A DNA stretch of 64,000 nucleotides. Source: Bacteroidetes bacterium ADurb.Bin145 (GTDB taxonomy: Bacteria; Bacteroidota; Bacteroidia; Bacteroidales; VadinHA17). The stretch is from NCBI GenBank assembly GCA_002070505.1, contig MWDJ01000002.1:227216-291215 (forward strand), written 5' to 3'. The notes under the pieces were generated by a model that saw only the letters and a list, made by a program, of their open reading frames with translations, did not search any database and was not told the origin of the DNA. Position 1 is the stretch's first letter. Each line of letters starts with the position of its first letter. A program made the position numbers and the translations under genes. Below, piece by piece: positions 46,235-53,958 of the stretch.

Positions 46235-47317
46235 CTACTGGAGCTTCAGAGGATCTTTCCACTGCAGCTGGGTTTCGATTGTATCGTGGAGTTTATACTT
46301 TATTATGTGTTTTTCGGGGGCCTCACTTCCGATGATATCAATTTTAGCGCGATCGACATTACCCAGTCCGGCTGCAGCCATATAGTTGAGATATCCGACA
46401 TCCTCGAGTGGAATGCCCATCAGTCTGGTGCACATGCTGTCGACGGCCAGAACATCTTCTCCGGCAAGAGCAATCCTGTGATTAACCGGGGTACCGTCAG
46501 CTGGGCCATTTCCTTCCATTCCCTCAACGCCGTCGATTATAGTGAAATCGGGACGAACGCGCTGTCCTACCAGGAACATATTAAGATGCAAAAAGCGTTC
46601 TCCGCCGGAGTGCATTCTGCTTTTATAGTGTTTACCGCTGGCTCTGTCATTTGATTTTACAAGTGGCGCACCCATAACCATATTTTTTACACCGGCCGTC
46701 ATTACAACGCGGTTATGGGTTTTAAGCCTTGACAGAGATATAAAATAATTATTCGGGTCGACGTATGGATTGGCAACAGGTATCACCTCCTGGTGAAGGT
46801 TACTGTCAACGATATAGAAAGGACTTCCTTCGAGAGTATTCAGGTCGATGAATTTAACATTATAGTTTTTTGCCAGGTCGAGGTAGCCATAGTTTTTAAA
46901 GCCCTCAGCGGAGTCAACAACAGAGCTTGACTCTGCAATAATGATCTGCTTATTATAAATAGGTTTCATATATTCGAGCAGGGCACGTATAGCATCGACG
47001 TGAGTTGCACAGAGCGGCTTGCTTGTCTGGACCATATTGACCTTGATGATAAGCTGTTTACCTTTCAGGCCTTTTTTTATTTCTGCCTCAAAAGGTTTTA
47101 CAACTTCAAACAGCATCTGTTGTCTGTCAGTACCAGTTGTAAAAGCAACGCTGCTGTTCCCCGGAGTGGTTACCGGTTTAGTGGCATATTTCATTTCAGC
47201 CGGTTCAGCAGCCAGAATATCAGAGAAACCACCTGCCAGCATACCGGCAGAGCCAAGACCAAGCATCTTAAGTGCCTGACGTCTTCCGACGATTAGTTGG
47301 TTATCTTTTCTGTTCAT
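46235..47317 (-). CDS. DUF362 domain protein with Tat-type signal
   Basis: A 360-residue protein. The N terminus has a twin-arginine-like signal, 'GRRQALKMLGLGSAGMLAGG', then the DUF362 domain: 'GLKGKQLIIKVNMVQTSKPLCATHVDAIRALLEY', 'IAESSSVVDSAEGFKNYGY' and 'SLSRLKTHNRVVMTAGVKNMVMG'. DUF362 proteins are often fused to or found near ferredoxins; this one has only two cysteines or so and no Fe-S domain. Its role is unknown. Tat export suggests that a cofactor is inserted before export. Confidence 0.85.
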   Translation of the reverse strand: MNRKDNQLIVGRRQALKMLGLGSAGMLAGGFSDILAAEPAEMKYATKPVTTPGNSSVAFTTGTDRQQMLFEVVKPFEAEIKKGLKGKQLIIKVNMVQTSKPLCATHVDAIRALLEYMKPIYNKQIIIAESSSVVDSAEGFKNYGYLDLAKNYNVKFIDLNTLEGSPFYIVDSNLHQEVIPVANPYVDPNNYFISLSRLKTHNRVVMTAGVKNMVMGAPLVKSNDRASGKHYKSRMHSGGERFLHLNMFLVGQRVRPDFTIIDGVEGMEGNGPADGTPVNHRIALAGEDVLAVDSMCTRLMGIPLEDVGYLNYMAAAGLGNVDRAKIDIIGSEAPEKHIIKYKLHDTIETQLQWKDPLKLQ

Positions 47318-47830
47318 AATCCTTCCATTTACATATTGTGTGAAATATAAGAAGAAATCTTATTTGTTGGTATCTGAAAGAGTTAAATAATCATAATGGG
47401 TGAGATATGTCGCTTTGCTTTCGCAGAAGCGGTAAATGATGATCACTTCTCGGAGCAATGCTGCTTCATTTAAGGAGATCCTTCGCTTCGCTCAGGATGA
47501 CAGTTGACAAGAGAGGAACAGGGGAGAAAGGGCGGCTGGCCGCAGGTTCTTAAAAGTGTTATCACAGATCTTTCTTCTGCGGCCCGCCGCCCTTTCCCCC
47601 TTATTGACCAGGTTGACAATGTCATGCCGAGCGCCAGCGAGGCATCTCATTCAAATTAAAACAGAATCATTTTGTGAAAGTACCAGTGCAAAAGCTGATC
47701 ATCATGACCACTTTCAGTGTGTCAAAATTTATTTGATAGATATAATTAACAACAAATACTTAACTTCGGCTTCTGATTGTCAGTTTATCCCGGCCGAATA
47801 TGGTCAGGGTCACTGTTTTCCCGGAGAATC
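47318..47830. repeat. 513-bp spacer with strong inverted repeat and dispersed repeats
   Basis: No gene is supported. It contains a degenerate copy of the AGGAGATCC...TCAGGATGAC repeat (47476-47503), a long inverted repeat whose 24-nt arms 47521-47544 (GGGGAGAAAGGGCGGCTGGC...) and 47577-47600 differ at two positions around a 32-nt loop, and a 'CATGCCGAGCGCCAGCGAGGCATCTC' element at 47623-47648 that is also an imperfect palindrome. These look like non-autonomous dispersed repeats. Confidence 0.65.
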
Positions 47831-48811
47831 ATGATAAAGCAAAAATTCAAATCACTAATAAGTACCGGATTATCTGCATATCTGAAAGTGATGGTTGGAA
47901 TCAACCTCATATTCTTGCCAAAGCTTTCAGGGAGTGATCAGAGAACCTCACTTATACATAATAATCTGAAACGGAACTTCAATATCCATATCCCGCCTTC
48001 CTTTGATAAATCAACACAAAGTCCACTGGTTATAGCTTTACATGGCAGGGGAGGTAACGGGGAGAGCATGATTCTCGTTACACTTAAGGGTTTTAATAAA
48101 CTGGCCGACAAGGATGGATTCATTGTGGTTTATCCCGACGGAATTGAACTGAACTGGAACGACGGGAGAATGGATGAAGAGGCAAACGATCGGGCACACA
48201 GAGAAAATATTGATGATGTTGGGTTCATCTCTGCTTTAATAGACCTCATGATTGTAGATTACAACATAGATCCAAAACGGGTCTACGTCACGGGTATTTC
48301 AAATGGAGCTATAATGTCGTATCGTCTGGCCTGCGAATTATCTCAAAAAATCACCGCTATTGCTCCGGTGGACGGGAATCTACCCTACCTGCTCATTAAC
48401 GAATGTTCACCATCGAGACCAGTATCAGTTCTGGCCATTAATAACATAAATGATCCGCTTGTACCATTTTACGGGGGTGAGATCCAGGGAAAAATTAAAA
48501 GGGTAAAGTTGGGTAAGGTTCTATCCGCGAGTGAATCAGTGGGATTCTGGGTAAAACGGAATAACTGTTCAATGGTGTCTGTCGTTACTGAAGAGCCTGA
48601 CAGGGATCCTCATGATGGTACGAGGGTAAAGTGTACGAGATATGTTAATGAGAGTGACGGAACAGAAGTAATCCTTTATGCTGTCGAAGGGGGTGGTCAT
48701 ACCTGGCCGGGCGGGTTTCAGTACCTGCCGGCATGGATCATAGGAAAGACATCCAGGGATATTGATGCCAATGAGGTTATATGGGCATTTTTCAAGCGAC
48801 ACTCGAAGTAG
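47831..48811 (+). CDS. PHB-depolymerase/feruloyl-esterase-like alpha/beta hydrolase
   Basis: A 326-residue hydrolase of the LpqC/poly(3-hydroxybutyrate) depolymerase type. Residues 1-35 include a hydrophobic segment that may be a signal. 'PLVIALHGRGGNGESM' gives the oxyanion-hole region, Ser157 in 'GISNG' is the nucleophile, the Asp in 'NDPLVPF' and His290 in 'GGGHTWPGG' complete the triad. The family hydrolyses polyesters or feruloyl sugar esters, and Bacteroidota members often act on plant polysaccharide esters. I prefer ATG 47831; the frame is open 18 codons further upstream only with a TTG. Confidence 0.85.
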   Translation: MIKQKFKSLISTGLSAYLKVMVGINLIFLPKLSGSDQRTSLIHNNLKRNFNIHIPPSFDKSTQSPLVIALHGRGGNGESMILVTLKGFNKLADKDGFIVVYPDGIELNWNDGRMDEEANDRAHRENIDDVGFISALIDLMIVDYNIDPKRVYVTGISNGAIMSYRLACELSQKITAIAPVDGNLPYLLINECSPSRPVSVLAINNINDPLVPFYGGEIQGKIKRVKLGKVLSASESVGFWVKRNNCSMVSVVTEEPDRDPHDGTRVKCTRYVNESDGTEVILYAVEGGGHTWPGGFQYLPAWIIGKTSRDIDANEVIWAFFKRHSK

Positions 48812-49307
48812 AGTGGAAAAGCTGGAAGTCCTGACCACATTTAGCCGGGCATAATGACGTTTTTGTATTTGTTTAATTATCAAAGGATTACTTCCGGTGA
48901 CAGATGATCAATCTAATCCGGCGCCAAGTGGCCTGGAGGATTGGGTTTTGCAATTACGGAAGGTTCAATGGATGCTTCATTATCGGATATATATTTAATA
49001 GATTTTGTTAAGCTCATTGATGGTATTGGCAAATTCAGTGGGATTGAAATGAGAACAGAAAAATTCCAATTATGTAATTGATTGCCGTTGTGAGGAGGAA
49101 GTTATAGTGTAGTTTCAGGTCATTTTATGACTGCTTCAACGTGCAGTGCTGCTTGACTTTAAACTGCTGTAAAAGGATTTCCTGAAATGATAAAAGTTAA
49201 TGTTATGATTGTATTACCCAATAATTAGATTTCTCAAAAAAAATGAAAAATATTTGCATTATGAACGCAGGTTCAATATCTTTGTAGTGAACTATTGCTC
49301 ATAATTA
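48812..49307. other. 496-bp spacer before the accessory cluster
   Basis: No gene is supported. A plus-strand frame of about 50 codons through 48930-49080 ends in TGA and shows no family traits. The last 55 bp hold a well-formed promoter and operator (separate entry). The AT content rises after 49,190, marking the boundary between the housekeeping part and the accessory cluster. Confidence 0.5.
49253..49284 (+). promoter_or_regulatory. promoter of the DUF134/ORP-like operon with TGAAC-N4-GTTCA operator
   Basis: TTTG (49253-49256), a 20-nt spacer and TATCTTTG (49277-49284) match both boxes of the Bacteroidota promoter exactly. The spacer contains the operator TGAACGCAGGTTCA (49262-49275), arms TGAAC/GTTCA with a 4-nt centre, lying between the boxes so that a bound dimer would block polymerase. 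The first gene begins 24 bp after the -7 box. The same arms recur at 62988-63001 and 63887-63900. Confidence 0.8.
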
Positions 49308-49892
49308 ATGTCGCCAAGACCATTCAGATTACGAAAAATAAGCAACCCACCGGTGATTTCGGGTTTTAAACCTTACGGTAATAAAAAAATTGGAGGTAAA
49401 ACTGAGAGTGTATTTCTACATCTGGAAGAATATGAAGCATTGAGGTTATGCGACTATGAAATGCTTAATCACCATCAGGCTTCGATATTAATGGCAGTAT
49501 CACGACCTACACTAACTCGTATTTACTCAAAAGCAAGGCAGAAAATAGCAGAAGCGCTTGTCCAGGGGAAACAGATTATTATCGAAGGAGGCAAGATATA
49601 TTTTGACAGCGAATGGTATTCCTGCAAAAATTGTGGTTGTTTTTTTAATAATCCTGACAAACAGGAAGAAATAAAAGAATGTCCATTATGCAGGAACAGC
49701 AATATTCTAAATTATGAACCTGATAATGAGGAAACTGAGGAAAATACAACAAGATATTCGGATATATGTATTTGTCCCTCATGTGGTTATGAAACACCTC
49801 ACCGCTGTGGTTGTCCATGCAAGGATGAAATATGCCCTGAATGTGGAACCAATATGGTCAGAAAAGGAAGACCACACAAAAGGAATTTTTAA
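49308..49892 (+). CDS. DUF134 (UPF0251) DNA-binding protein with C-terminal cysteine clusters
   Basis: A 194-residue predicted transcription factor. The N-terminal DUF134 part (1-95) starts 'MSPRPFRLRKISNPP', has 'LHLEEYEALRLCDYE' and the sigma-70-region-4-like helix-turn-helix 'QASILMAVSRPTLTRIYSKAR'. The C-terminal part adds two cysteine groups: C-x2-C-x-C...C-x2-C near 105-130 and C-x-C-x2-C...C-x-C-x3-C...C-x2-C near 150-185, likely zinc or Fe-S sites. It is the first gene of a long plus-strand run and is a candidate local regulator. DUF134 genes often accompany NifX-like and Mrp genes in anaerobes. Confidence 0.88.
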   Translation: MSPRPFRLRKISNPPVISGFKPYGNKKIGGKTESVFLHLEEYEALRLCDYEMLNHHQASILMAVSRPTLTRIYSKARQKIAEALVQGKQIIIEGGKIYFDSEWYSCKNCGCFFNNPDKQEEIKECPLCRNSNILNYEPDNEETEENTTRYSDICICPSCGYETPHRCGCPCKDEICPECGTNMVRKGRPHKRNF

Positions 49893-49904
49893 TAAACAAA
49901 TGAT

Positions 49905-50222
49905 ATGAAAGTAGCTATTACAAGTAATGGGAACAGCCTTGAAAGTAAATTGGATCAGCGTTTTGGCCGTTGTGGATACTTTACTATTTATGATACTGAA
50001 ACTAAAGGGATAGAATTCTTGCCAAATCCCAATAAAGATGCACAGGAAGGGGCAGGACCTGCGTCCGTTCAACTTGTTGCATCACGCAATGTCCAGAAGA
50101 TTATTTCAGGAGAATTCGGAATTAAGATCAAGTCGTTGCTTGACAGTCTGAAAATCCAGATGATTGTTCTCAAACAACCTGAAAAAAGTATAAGAGAAAT
50201 TATCGATATGTTACACAATTAA
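49905..50222 (+). CDS. NifX/NifB-family (orange-protein-like) cofactor-binding protein
   Basis: A 105-residue single domain of the dinitrogenase iron-molybdenum cofactor family: 'MKVAITSNGNSLESKLDQRFGRCGYFTIYD' at the N terminus, with Arg-Phe-Gly-Arg-Cys typical, and 'ASVQLVASRNVQKIISGEFG' in the middle. Relatives are NifX, NafY and the Desulfovibrio orange protein ORP, which holds a Mo-Cu-sulfide cluster. No nitrogenase genes exist here, so metal-cluster carriage in the ORP sense is more likely. It sits 12 bp after the DUF134 gene. Confidence 0.9.
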   Translation: MKVAITSNGNSLESKLDQRFGRCGYFTIYDTETKGIEFLPNPNKDAQEGAGPASVQLVASRNVQKIISGEFGIKIKSLLDSLKIQMIVLKQPEKSIREIIDMLHN

Positions 50223-50236
50223 AAACGGAAGTAATT

Positions 50237-50482
50237 ATGCCAGGTTTTGATCAAACAGGCCCTGTAGGACAAGGTTCCATGACAGGCCGCAGAATGGGTC
50301 GCTGCACAAATTATGGCAGGAATTTGAAAAAAACAGAAAATGCTTCTTCCAACGAACAAAATGACAATACGCCTGAAAATTTACCAGGAAGAGGTTTTGG
50401 TTTTGGCTTGAGAAGAGCAGGATTAGGGAGAGGAAGAGTACGTGGAATAGGACGGCAAAATCGTCTCAGAGAAGGAAATTAA
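50237..50482 (+). CDS. DUF5320-like Gly/Arg-rich small protein
   Basis: An 81-residue protein starting 'MPGFDQTGPVGQGSMTGRRMGRC', the N-terminal signature of DUF5320, followed by a polar segment and a Gly/Arg/Phe-rich tail ('GRGFGFGLRRAGLGRGRVRGIG'). One cysteine is near residue 23. DUF5320 genes are found beside NifX-like and Mrp genes in anaerobes; their function is unknown. The tail resembles RGG-type low-complexity sequence. A second, longer member is at 61123. Confidence 0.85.
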   Translation: MPGFDQTGPVGQGSMTGRRMGRCTNYGRNLKKTENASSNEQNDNTPENLPGRGFGFGLRRAGLGRGRVRGIGRQNRLREGN

Positions 50483-50533
50483 CAAAAACAAGAAGATTAA
50501 TTTAATTAGCTGGTAATAATATTAAAAAATAAA

Positions 50534-50872
50534 ATGAAAAAAATTATTGCAATTCCGTTGGAAAACGGGATTTTGTGTTCACATTTTGGTCATTGTCAGC
50601 AATTTGCAATTATAAATGCTGAGAACAATTCAATTACAGGTGAAACATTTGTCACACCACCACCCCATGAACCCGGATTACTCCCAGCCTGGCTGGCAGA
50701 GAAAGGTGTAACAGATGTTATCGCAGGTGGCATGGGCCAGAGAGCAATTGACCTGTTCAATCAGCAAAAAATAAATGTTTTTGTTGGTGCACCAATAAAA
50801 AAATCAAAAGATCTGGCAAATGACCTTCTTAACAATACCCTTTCGGCCGGAGCTAACTATTGCGATCATTAA
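50534..50872 (+). CDS. second NifX/NifB-family (orange-protein-like) protein
   Basis: A 112-residue member of the same cofactor-binding family, but of another subgroup: 'MKKIIAIPLENGILCSHFGHCQQFAIINAE', 'PHEPGLLPAWLAEKGVTDVIAGGMGQRAIDLF' and the C-terminal 'GANYCDH'. The conserved His-Phe-Gly-His-Cys and Cys-Asp-His residues could bind a metal cluster. Having two subgroups in one operon suggests a donor/acceptor or heteromeric arrangement; that is inference. Confidence 0.9.
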   Translation: MKKIIAIPLENGILCSHFGHCQQFAIINAENNSITGETFVTPPPHEPGLLPAWLAEKGVTDVIAGGMGQRAIDLFNQQKINVFVGAPIKKSKDLANDLLNNTLSAGANYCDH

Positions 50873-50884
50873 TCCTGAAGATAA

Positions 50885-51766
50885 ATGATTCCGGATCACC
50901 GATGTTTTTTTTGCTTCACCAGGGCATTTGAAAAATTGATAGCTAAAGAAAATATCACCAATGAAGCAAAAAATAATTTTATACGTGAAATTATCCTTTT
51001 ATATCACACTAACTGGGATAAGCTTTCGGCTCCTGAGTTTTCAAGGGAGCTTCATTATAAATTAAGAAACTATACCCATAATCATGATCCTTACTTAAAA
51101 GAAAAGAAGGAAAGTAATGATCAGGCGACCAGGATGATCCCAAAGCTGGAAAGGATTGTACGGAAATCATCAAATCCATTTTGTACTGCACTGAAGCTTG
51201 CAATTGCAGGTAATATTATCGACTTCGCAGCTAATGACACTTTTAATCTTCAGGCTACAATTGAGACAGCTCTTGAAACAGAATTTGCCATCGATCACTC
51301 TGAACAACTGGAGAAAGAAATCAGGCGCGCTCATTCTATCCTTTATCTTGGAGATAATGCAGGTGAAATTGTTTTGGACAAACTCTTTATCGAAACGATT
51401 AATCATCCGGGTTTGACCTTTGTTGTAAGAGGAGGCCCGGTAATAAATGACGCCACAATGGATGACGCCGAATATACGGGTATGAAAGAGGCAGCAGATG
51501 TAATTTCAAGCGGATATGACGCAGCATCAACTATTCCTGAAAAATCGAGTAAACAGTTTCAGGAATACTTCAGGAATGCGGATGTTATTATTTCTAAAGG
51601 CCAGGGTAACCTGGAAGGATTGTTCCATTTGAACGATAAAAGAATATTTTTCCTTTTAATGGTCAAATGCGATGTAATGGCAGAATTCCTGAAAGTGGAA
51701 AAAGGCAGCCAGGTAGTTTATAATAATGCCTGTAAAAAAATATATCAAGGTACTTTTACTGACTGA
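50885..51766 (+). CDS. DUF89/ARMT1-like protein
   Basis: A 293-residue protein of the DUF89 family of metal-dependent phosphatases ('damage-control' phosphatases). It begins with a C-x2-C pair ('HRCFFCFTRAFEKL'), and the core has 'LYLGDNAGEIVLDKLFIE' with Asp-Asn near residue 158 and 'VVRGGPVINDATMDDA' plus 'IISKGQGNLEGL', the metal- and phosphate-binding motifs. Bacterial and archaeal DUF89 proteins with the N-terminal cysteines remain uncharacterised. It lies between the second NifX-like gene and the radical SAM gene with gaps of 12 and 2 bp. Confidence 0.85.
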   Translation: MIPDHRCFFCFTRAFEKLIAKENITNEAKNNFIREIILLYHTNWDKLSAPEFSRELHYKLRNYTHNHDPYLKEKKESNDQATRMIPKLERIVRKSSNPFCTALKLAIAGNIIDFAANDTFNLQATIETALETEFAIDHSEQLEKEIRRAHSILYLGDNAGEIVLDKLFIETINHPGLTFVVRGGPVINDATMDDAEYTGMKEAADVISSGYDAASTIPEKSSKQFQEYFRNADVIISKGQGNLEGLFHLNDKRIFFLLMVKCDVMAEFLKVEKGSQVVYNNACKKIYQGTFTD

Positions 51767-51768
51767 AA

Positions 51769-52713
51769 ATGATAAGTTTTGGACCTGTACCATCAAGAAG
51801 ACTGGGGAAAAGCCTTGGGATCAATAATATCATTTCGCCCAAGGCCTGCTCTTATGGATGTGTTTACTGCCAGGTGGGAAAGACAATAAAAAAAAGTATT
51901 AAAAGAGAAACATTTTTTAAATCAGAAATAATCTTTGAAAAAGTCGAAGAGCATCTCAAACGACTCAGTAGTGAAAATTATCCCGATTATCTGACTTTTG
52001 TTTCCAATGGAGAACCCACTCTTGACATAAACCTGGGCAGGAGTATAGAATTATTGAAAAAAATCGGAATTCCGGTAGCCGTAATCACAAATGCTTCATT
52101 ATTGGGCGATGATTCAATAAGAAAAGACCTCAGGCTTTCTGACCTAGTGTCCGTAAAAATGGACGCAGGAGATAACGAAACATGGCAAAAAGTCAACAGT
52201 CCGGCTCCACGACTCGAATTCGAAAAAGTGACAGAAGGCAAAAATTTGTTTGCTTCTGATTTTAAGGGTATTTTATATACTGAAACAATGCTGGTTGAAG
52301 GGTTAAACGACTTCTCTGAGAACTTAATAAACGTGGCAAAGCTGGTTCATGATTTAAATCCGGCTAAAGCATACCTGTCAATTCCAATACGACCCCCTGC
52401 CAGATCCTCGGTGAAAGCGCCAGGCCCGGAAAAGTTGAACCAGGCATGGCAGATATTCAACGATATGAATATCAATACAGAATTTCTTACAGGTTTTGAA
52501 GGCACCAATACCGGATTTACAGGCAATATATATGAAGATATTCTGAATATTACTGCCGTTCATCCATTAAGGGAAGACTCACTGATTAAGCTTTTGCAGA
52601 GTGATAATGCTGACTTCGGAGTGGTTGATTCTCTTATCCGGCAAAGATTAATAAGAATCTCTGTATATGGCGGGGAAAAATTTTATATGAGGGAATATCA
52701 TCTTAATATTTAA
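51769..52713 (+). CDS. radical SAM protein, COG0731-like
   Basis: A 314-residue radical SAM enzyme. The N terminus has 'FGPVPSRRLGKSLGINN' followed by the cluster motif 'KACSYGCVYCQ' (C-x3-C-x2-C, near residue 27-34), the typical COG0731 opening. Further on are 'VSNGEPTLDINLG' (GEPT motif binding SAM) and 'SVKMDAGDNETW'. The C-terminal 80 residues look like a winged helix ('LREDSLIKLLQSDNADFGVVDSLIRQ'). The reaction is unknown. It is 2 bp after the DUF89 gene and 3 bp before the deformylase. Confidence 0.9.
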   Translation: MISFGPVPSRRLGKSLGINNIISPKACSYGCVYCQVGKTIKKSIKRETFFKSEIIFEKVEEHLKRLSSENYPDYLTFVSNGEPTLDINLGRSIELLKKIGIPVAVITNASLLGDDSIRKDLRLSDLVSVKMDAGDNETWQKVNSPAPRLEFEKVTEGKNLFASDFKGILYTETMLVEGLNDFSENLINVAKLVHDLNPAKAYLSIPIRPPARSSVKAPGPEKLNQAWQIFNDMNINTEFLTGFEGTNTGFTGNIYEDILNITAVHPLREDSLIKLLQSDNADFGVVDSLIRQRLIRISVYGGEKFYMREYHLNI

Positions 52714-52716
52714 CAA

Positions 52717-53271
52717 GTGGTTGTTCCAATAATTTTATATGGCTCCTCAGTTCTCAGGAAACATTCAGCAGAAGTGAATGAAAAAGATAATATTCAGGAG
52801 ATCGTTGATTCATTGTTTGCAACTCTTAAAGAAGCTGAAGGAATAGGTCTTGCAGCACCTCAGATCAACATCTTAAAGAGGGCTTTTGTAATTGACACTT
52901 CACCACTAAACGAGCAGGATTTAACCTTAGAGAAATTTGAAGGTATATTCATAAATCCAGTTCTAATTGACCGGGATAGTGAGGATATAATATACCGTGA
53001 GGGGTGCCTGAGTCTCCCGGATATTTTTGAAGAAGTTGTTCGGCCAGAGAAAATATTGGTTAGATATCAGGATATTCGGCTTATAACACATGAAGAAGAA
53101 TTGGATGGAATAAAATCAAGGATTTTCCAGCATGAACTTGATCATCTTGACGGAGTTCTGTTCATTGATAAAATCAGCATATTAAAAAGGAAAATTCTGA
53201 GTGGTAGATTAAATAAGATTAAAAGATTATCAAAGATTCAAAATAACCAGATATATGCCGACACTTTATGA
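52717..53271 (+). CDS. def: peptide deformylase (accessory copy)
   Basis: Fe2+ enzyme that removes the formyl group from new proteins. All three motifs are intact: 'GIGLAAPQ' near residue 42, 'EGCLSLP' near 96 (metal Cys) and 'QHELDHLDG' near 138 (metal His pair and catalytic Glu). The start is GTG at 52717, four bases after the radical SAM stop, and the 3' end overlaps the HdrC-like start by 17 bp. Such tight embedding in a redox operon is unusual; a chromosomal housekeeping def is expected elsewhere. Confidence 0.93.
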   Translation: MVVPIILYGSSVLRKHSAEVNEKDNIQEIVDSLFATLKEAEGIGLAAPQINILKRAFVIDTSPLNEQDLTLEKFEGIFINPVLIDRDSEDIIYREGCLSLPDIFEEVVRPEKILVRYQDIRLITHEEELDGIKSRIFQHELDHLDGVLFIDKISILKRKILSGRLNKIKRLSKIQNNQIYADTL

Positions 53272-53938
53272 AGAATTGGAAAAGGATGTCCGTTACAGGG
53301 AAGGTTTAAAAGCCTGCTTCAATTGCGGTGTTTGCACTGCAATATGCCCGGCAGCTGAAGTAAGCGATTACGATCCCCGGCGAATACTCAACATTGTACA
53401 GGAGAAAAACGATACTGCCCTTGAGGAATTATTAAAAGGTGACGAGATATGGAGATGCGGCGAGTGTCTTTCCTGCAAAACAAGGTGCCCGCGTGGAAAT
53501 ACTCCCTGCTATGTAATTCAGGCATTAAGAGGCGTATCAATTGAAACCGGTTTTTTTATTGAAAGTGAACAGGGCAGAAAACAATTAGCTATTAAGCGAA
53601 CTGTTGGTGATCATATTCTGAAATATGGTTATTGCGTATATATTGATGAAGTCGATCTTGAAATGTATCCTGAACAAGGCCCGGTATGGGATTGGATGAG
53701 GGAAAACAGGGGATCAATTCTGCAGCGGCTTAATACAAGTTATAATAAAGACCAGGCTGGTACTCTTCGTAAAACATCGAAAAAATCTCTTGATGACCTG
53801 AAAAAGATATTTGACGAAACAGGAGGCACACAAAGGTTCGAAAAAATAGAACAATATTCTTCTGTAAAGGCAAAAGAACTTGATAAGGATTTTAAAGAAG
53901 GTAAAGATGAGTACTTCAGGTATTTGTATAATAAATAA
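53255..53938 (+). CDS. HdrC-like 4Fe-4S dicluster protein
   Basis: A 227-residue protein with two 4Fe-4S motifs, 'CFNCGVCTAICPA' near residue 21 and 'CGECLSCKTRCPRGNTP' near 68, in the order and spacing of heterodisulfide reductase subunit C. The last 120 residues are charged and helical, an extension beyond typical HdrC. It overlaps the def gene and precedes the HdrB-like gene by 20 bp, so the two probably form an HdrBC unit transferring electrons to or from a thiol/disulfide substrate. Confidence 0.9.
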   Translation: MPTLYEELEKDVRYREGLKACFNCGVCTAICPAAEVSDYDPRRILNIVQEKNDTALEELLKGDEIWRCGECLSCKTRCPRGNTPCYVIQALRGVSIETGFFIESEQGRKQLAIKRTVGDHILKYGYCVYIDEVDLEMYPEQGPVWDWMRENRGSILQRLNTSYNKDQAGTLRKTSKKSLDDLKKIFDETGGTQRFEKIEQYSSVKAKELDKDFKEGKDEYFRYLYNK

Positions 53939-53958
53939 CAAAACTAAAAGTATATCCT

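Noticed and set aside
46226-46654. 142-codon plus-strand frame opposite the DUF362 gene
   Set aside because: Overlaps the conserved DUF362 coding region in antisense and lacks any domain pattern.
48930-49080. Short plus-strand frame in the 496-bp spacer
   Set aside because: About 50 codons with no family similarity that I recognise and no promoter or upstream start; could be a decayed gene, but unsupported.
49905-50872. Nitrogen fixation locus suggested by NifX/NifB-like proteins
   Set aside because: No nifHDK, nifEN or full NifB radical SAM gene is present. The family also includes orange proteins and other carriers, which fit the MinD/Mrp context better.
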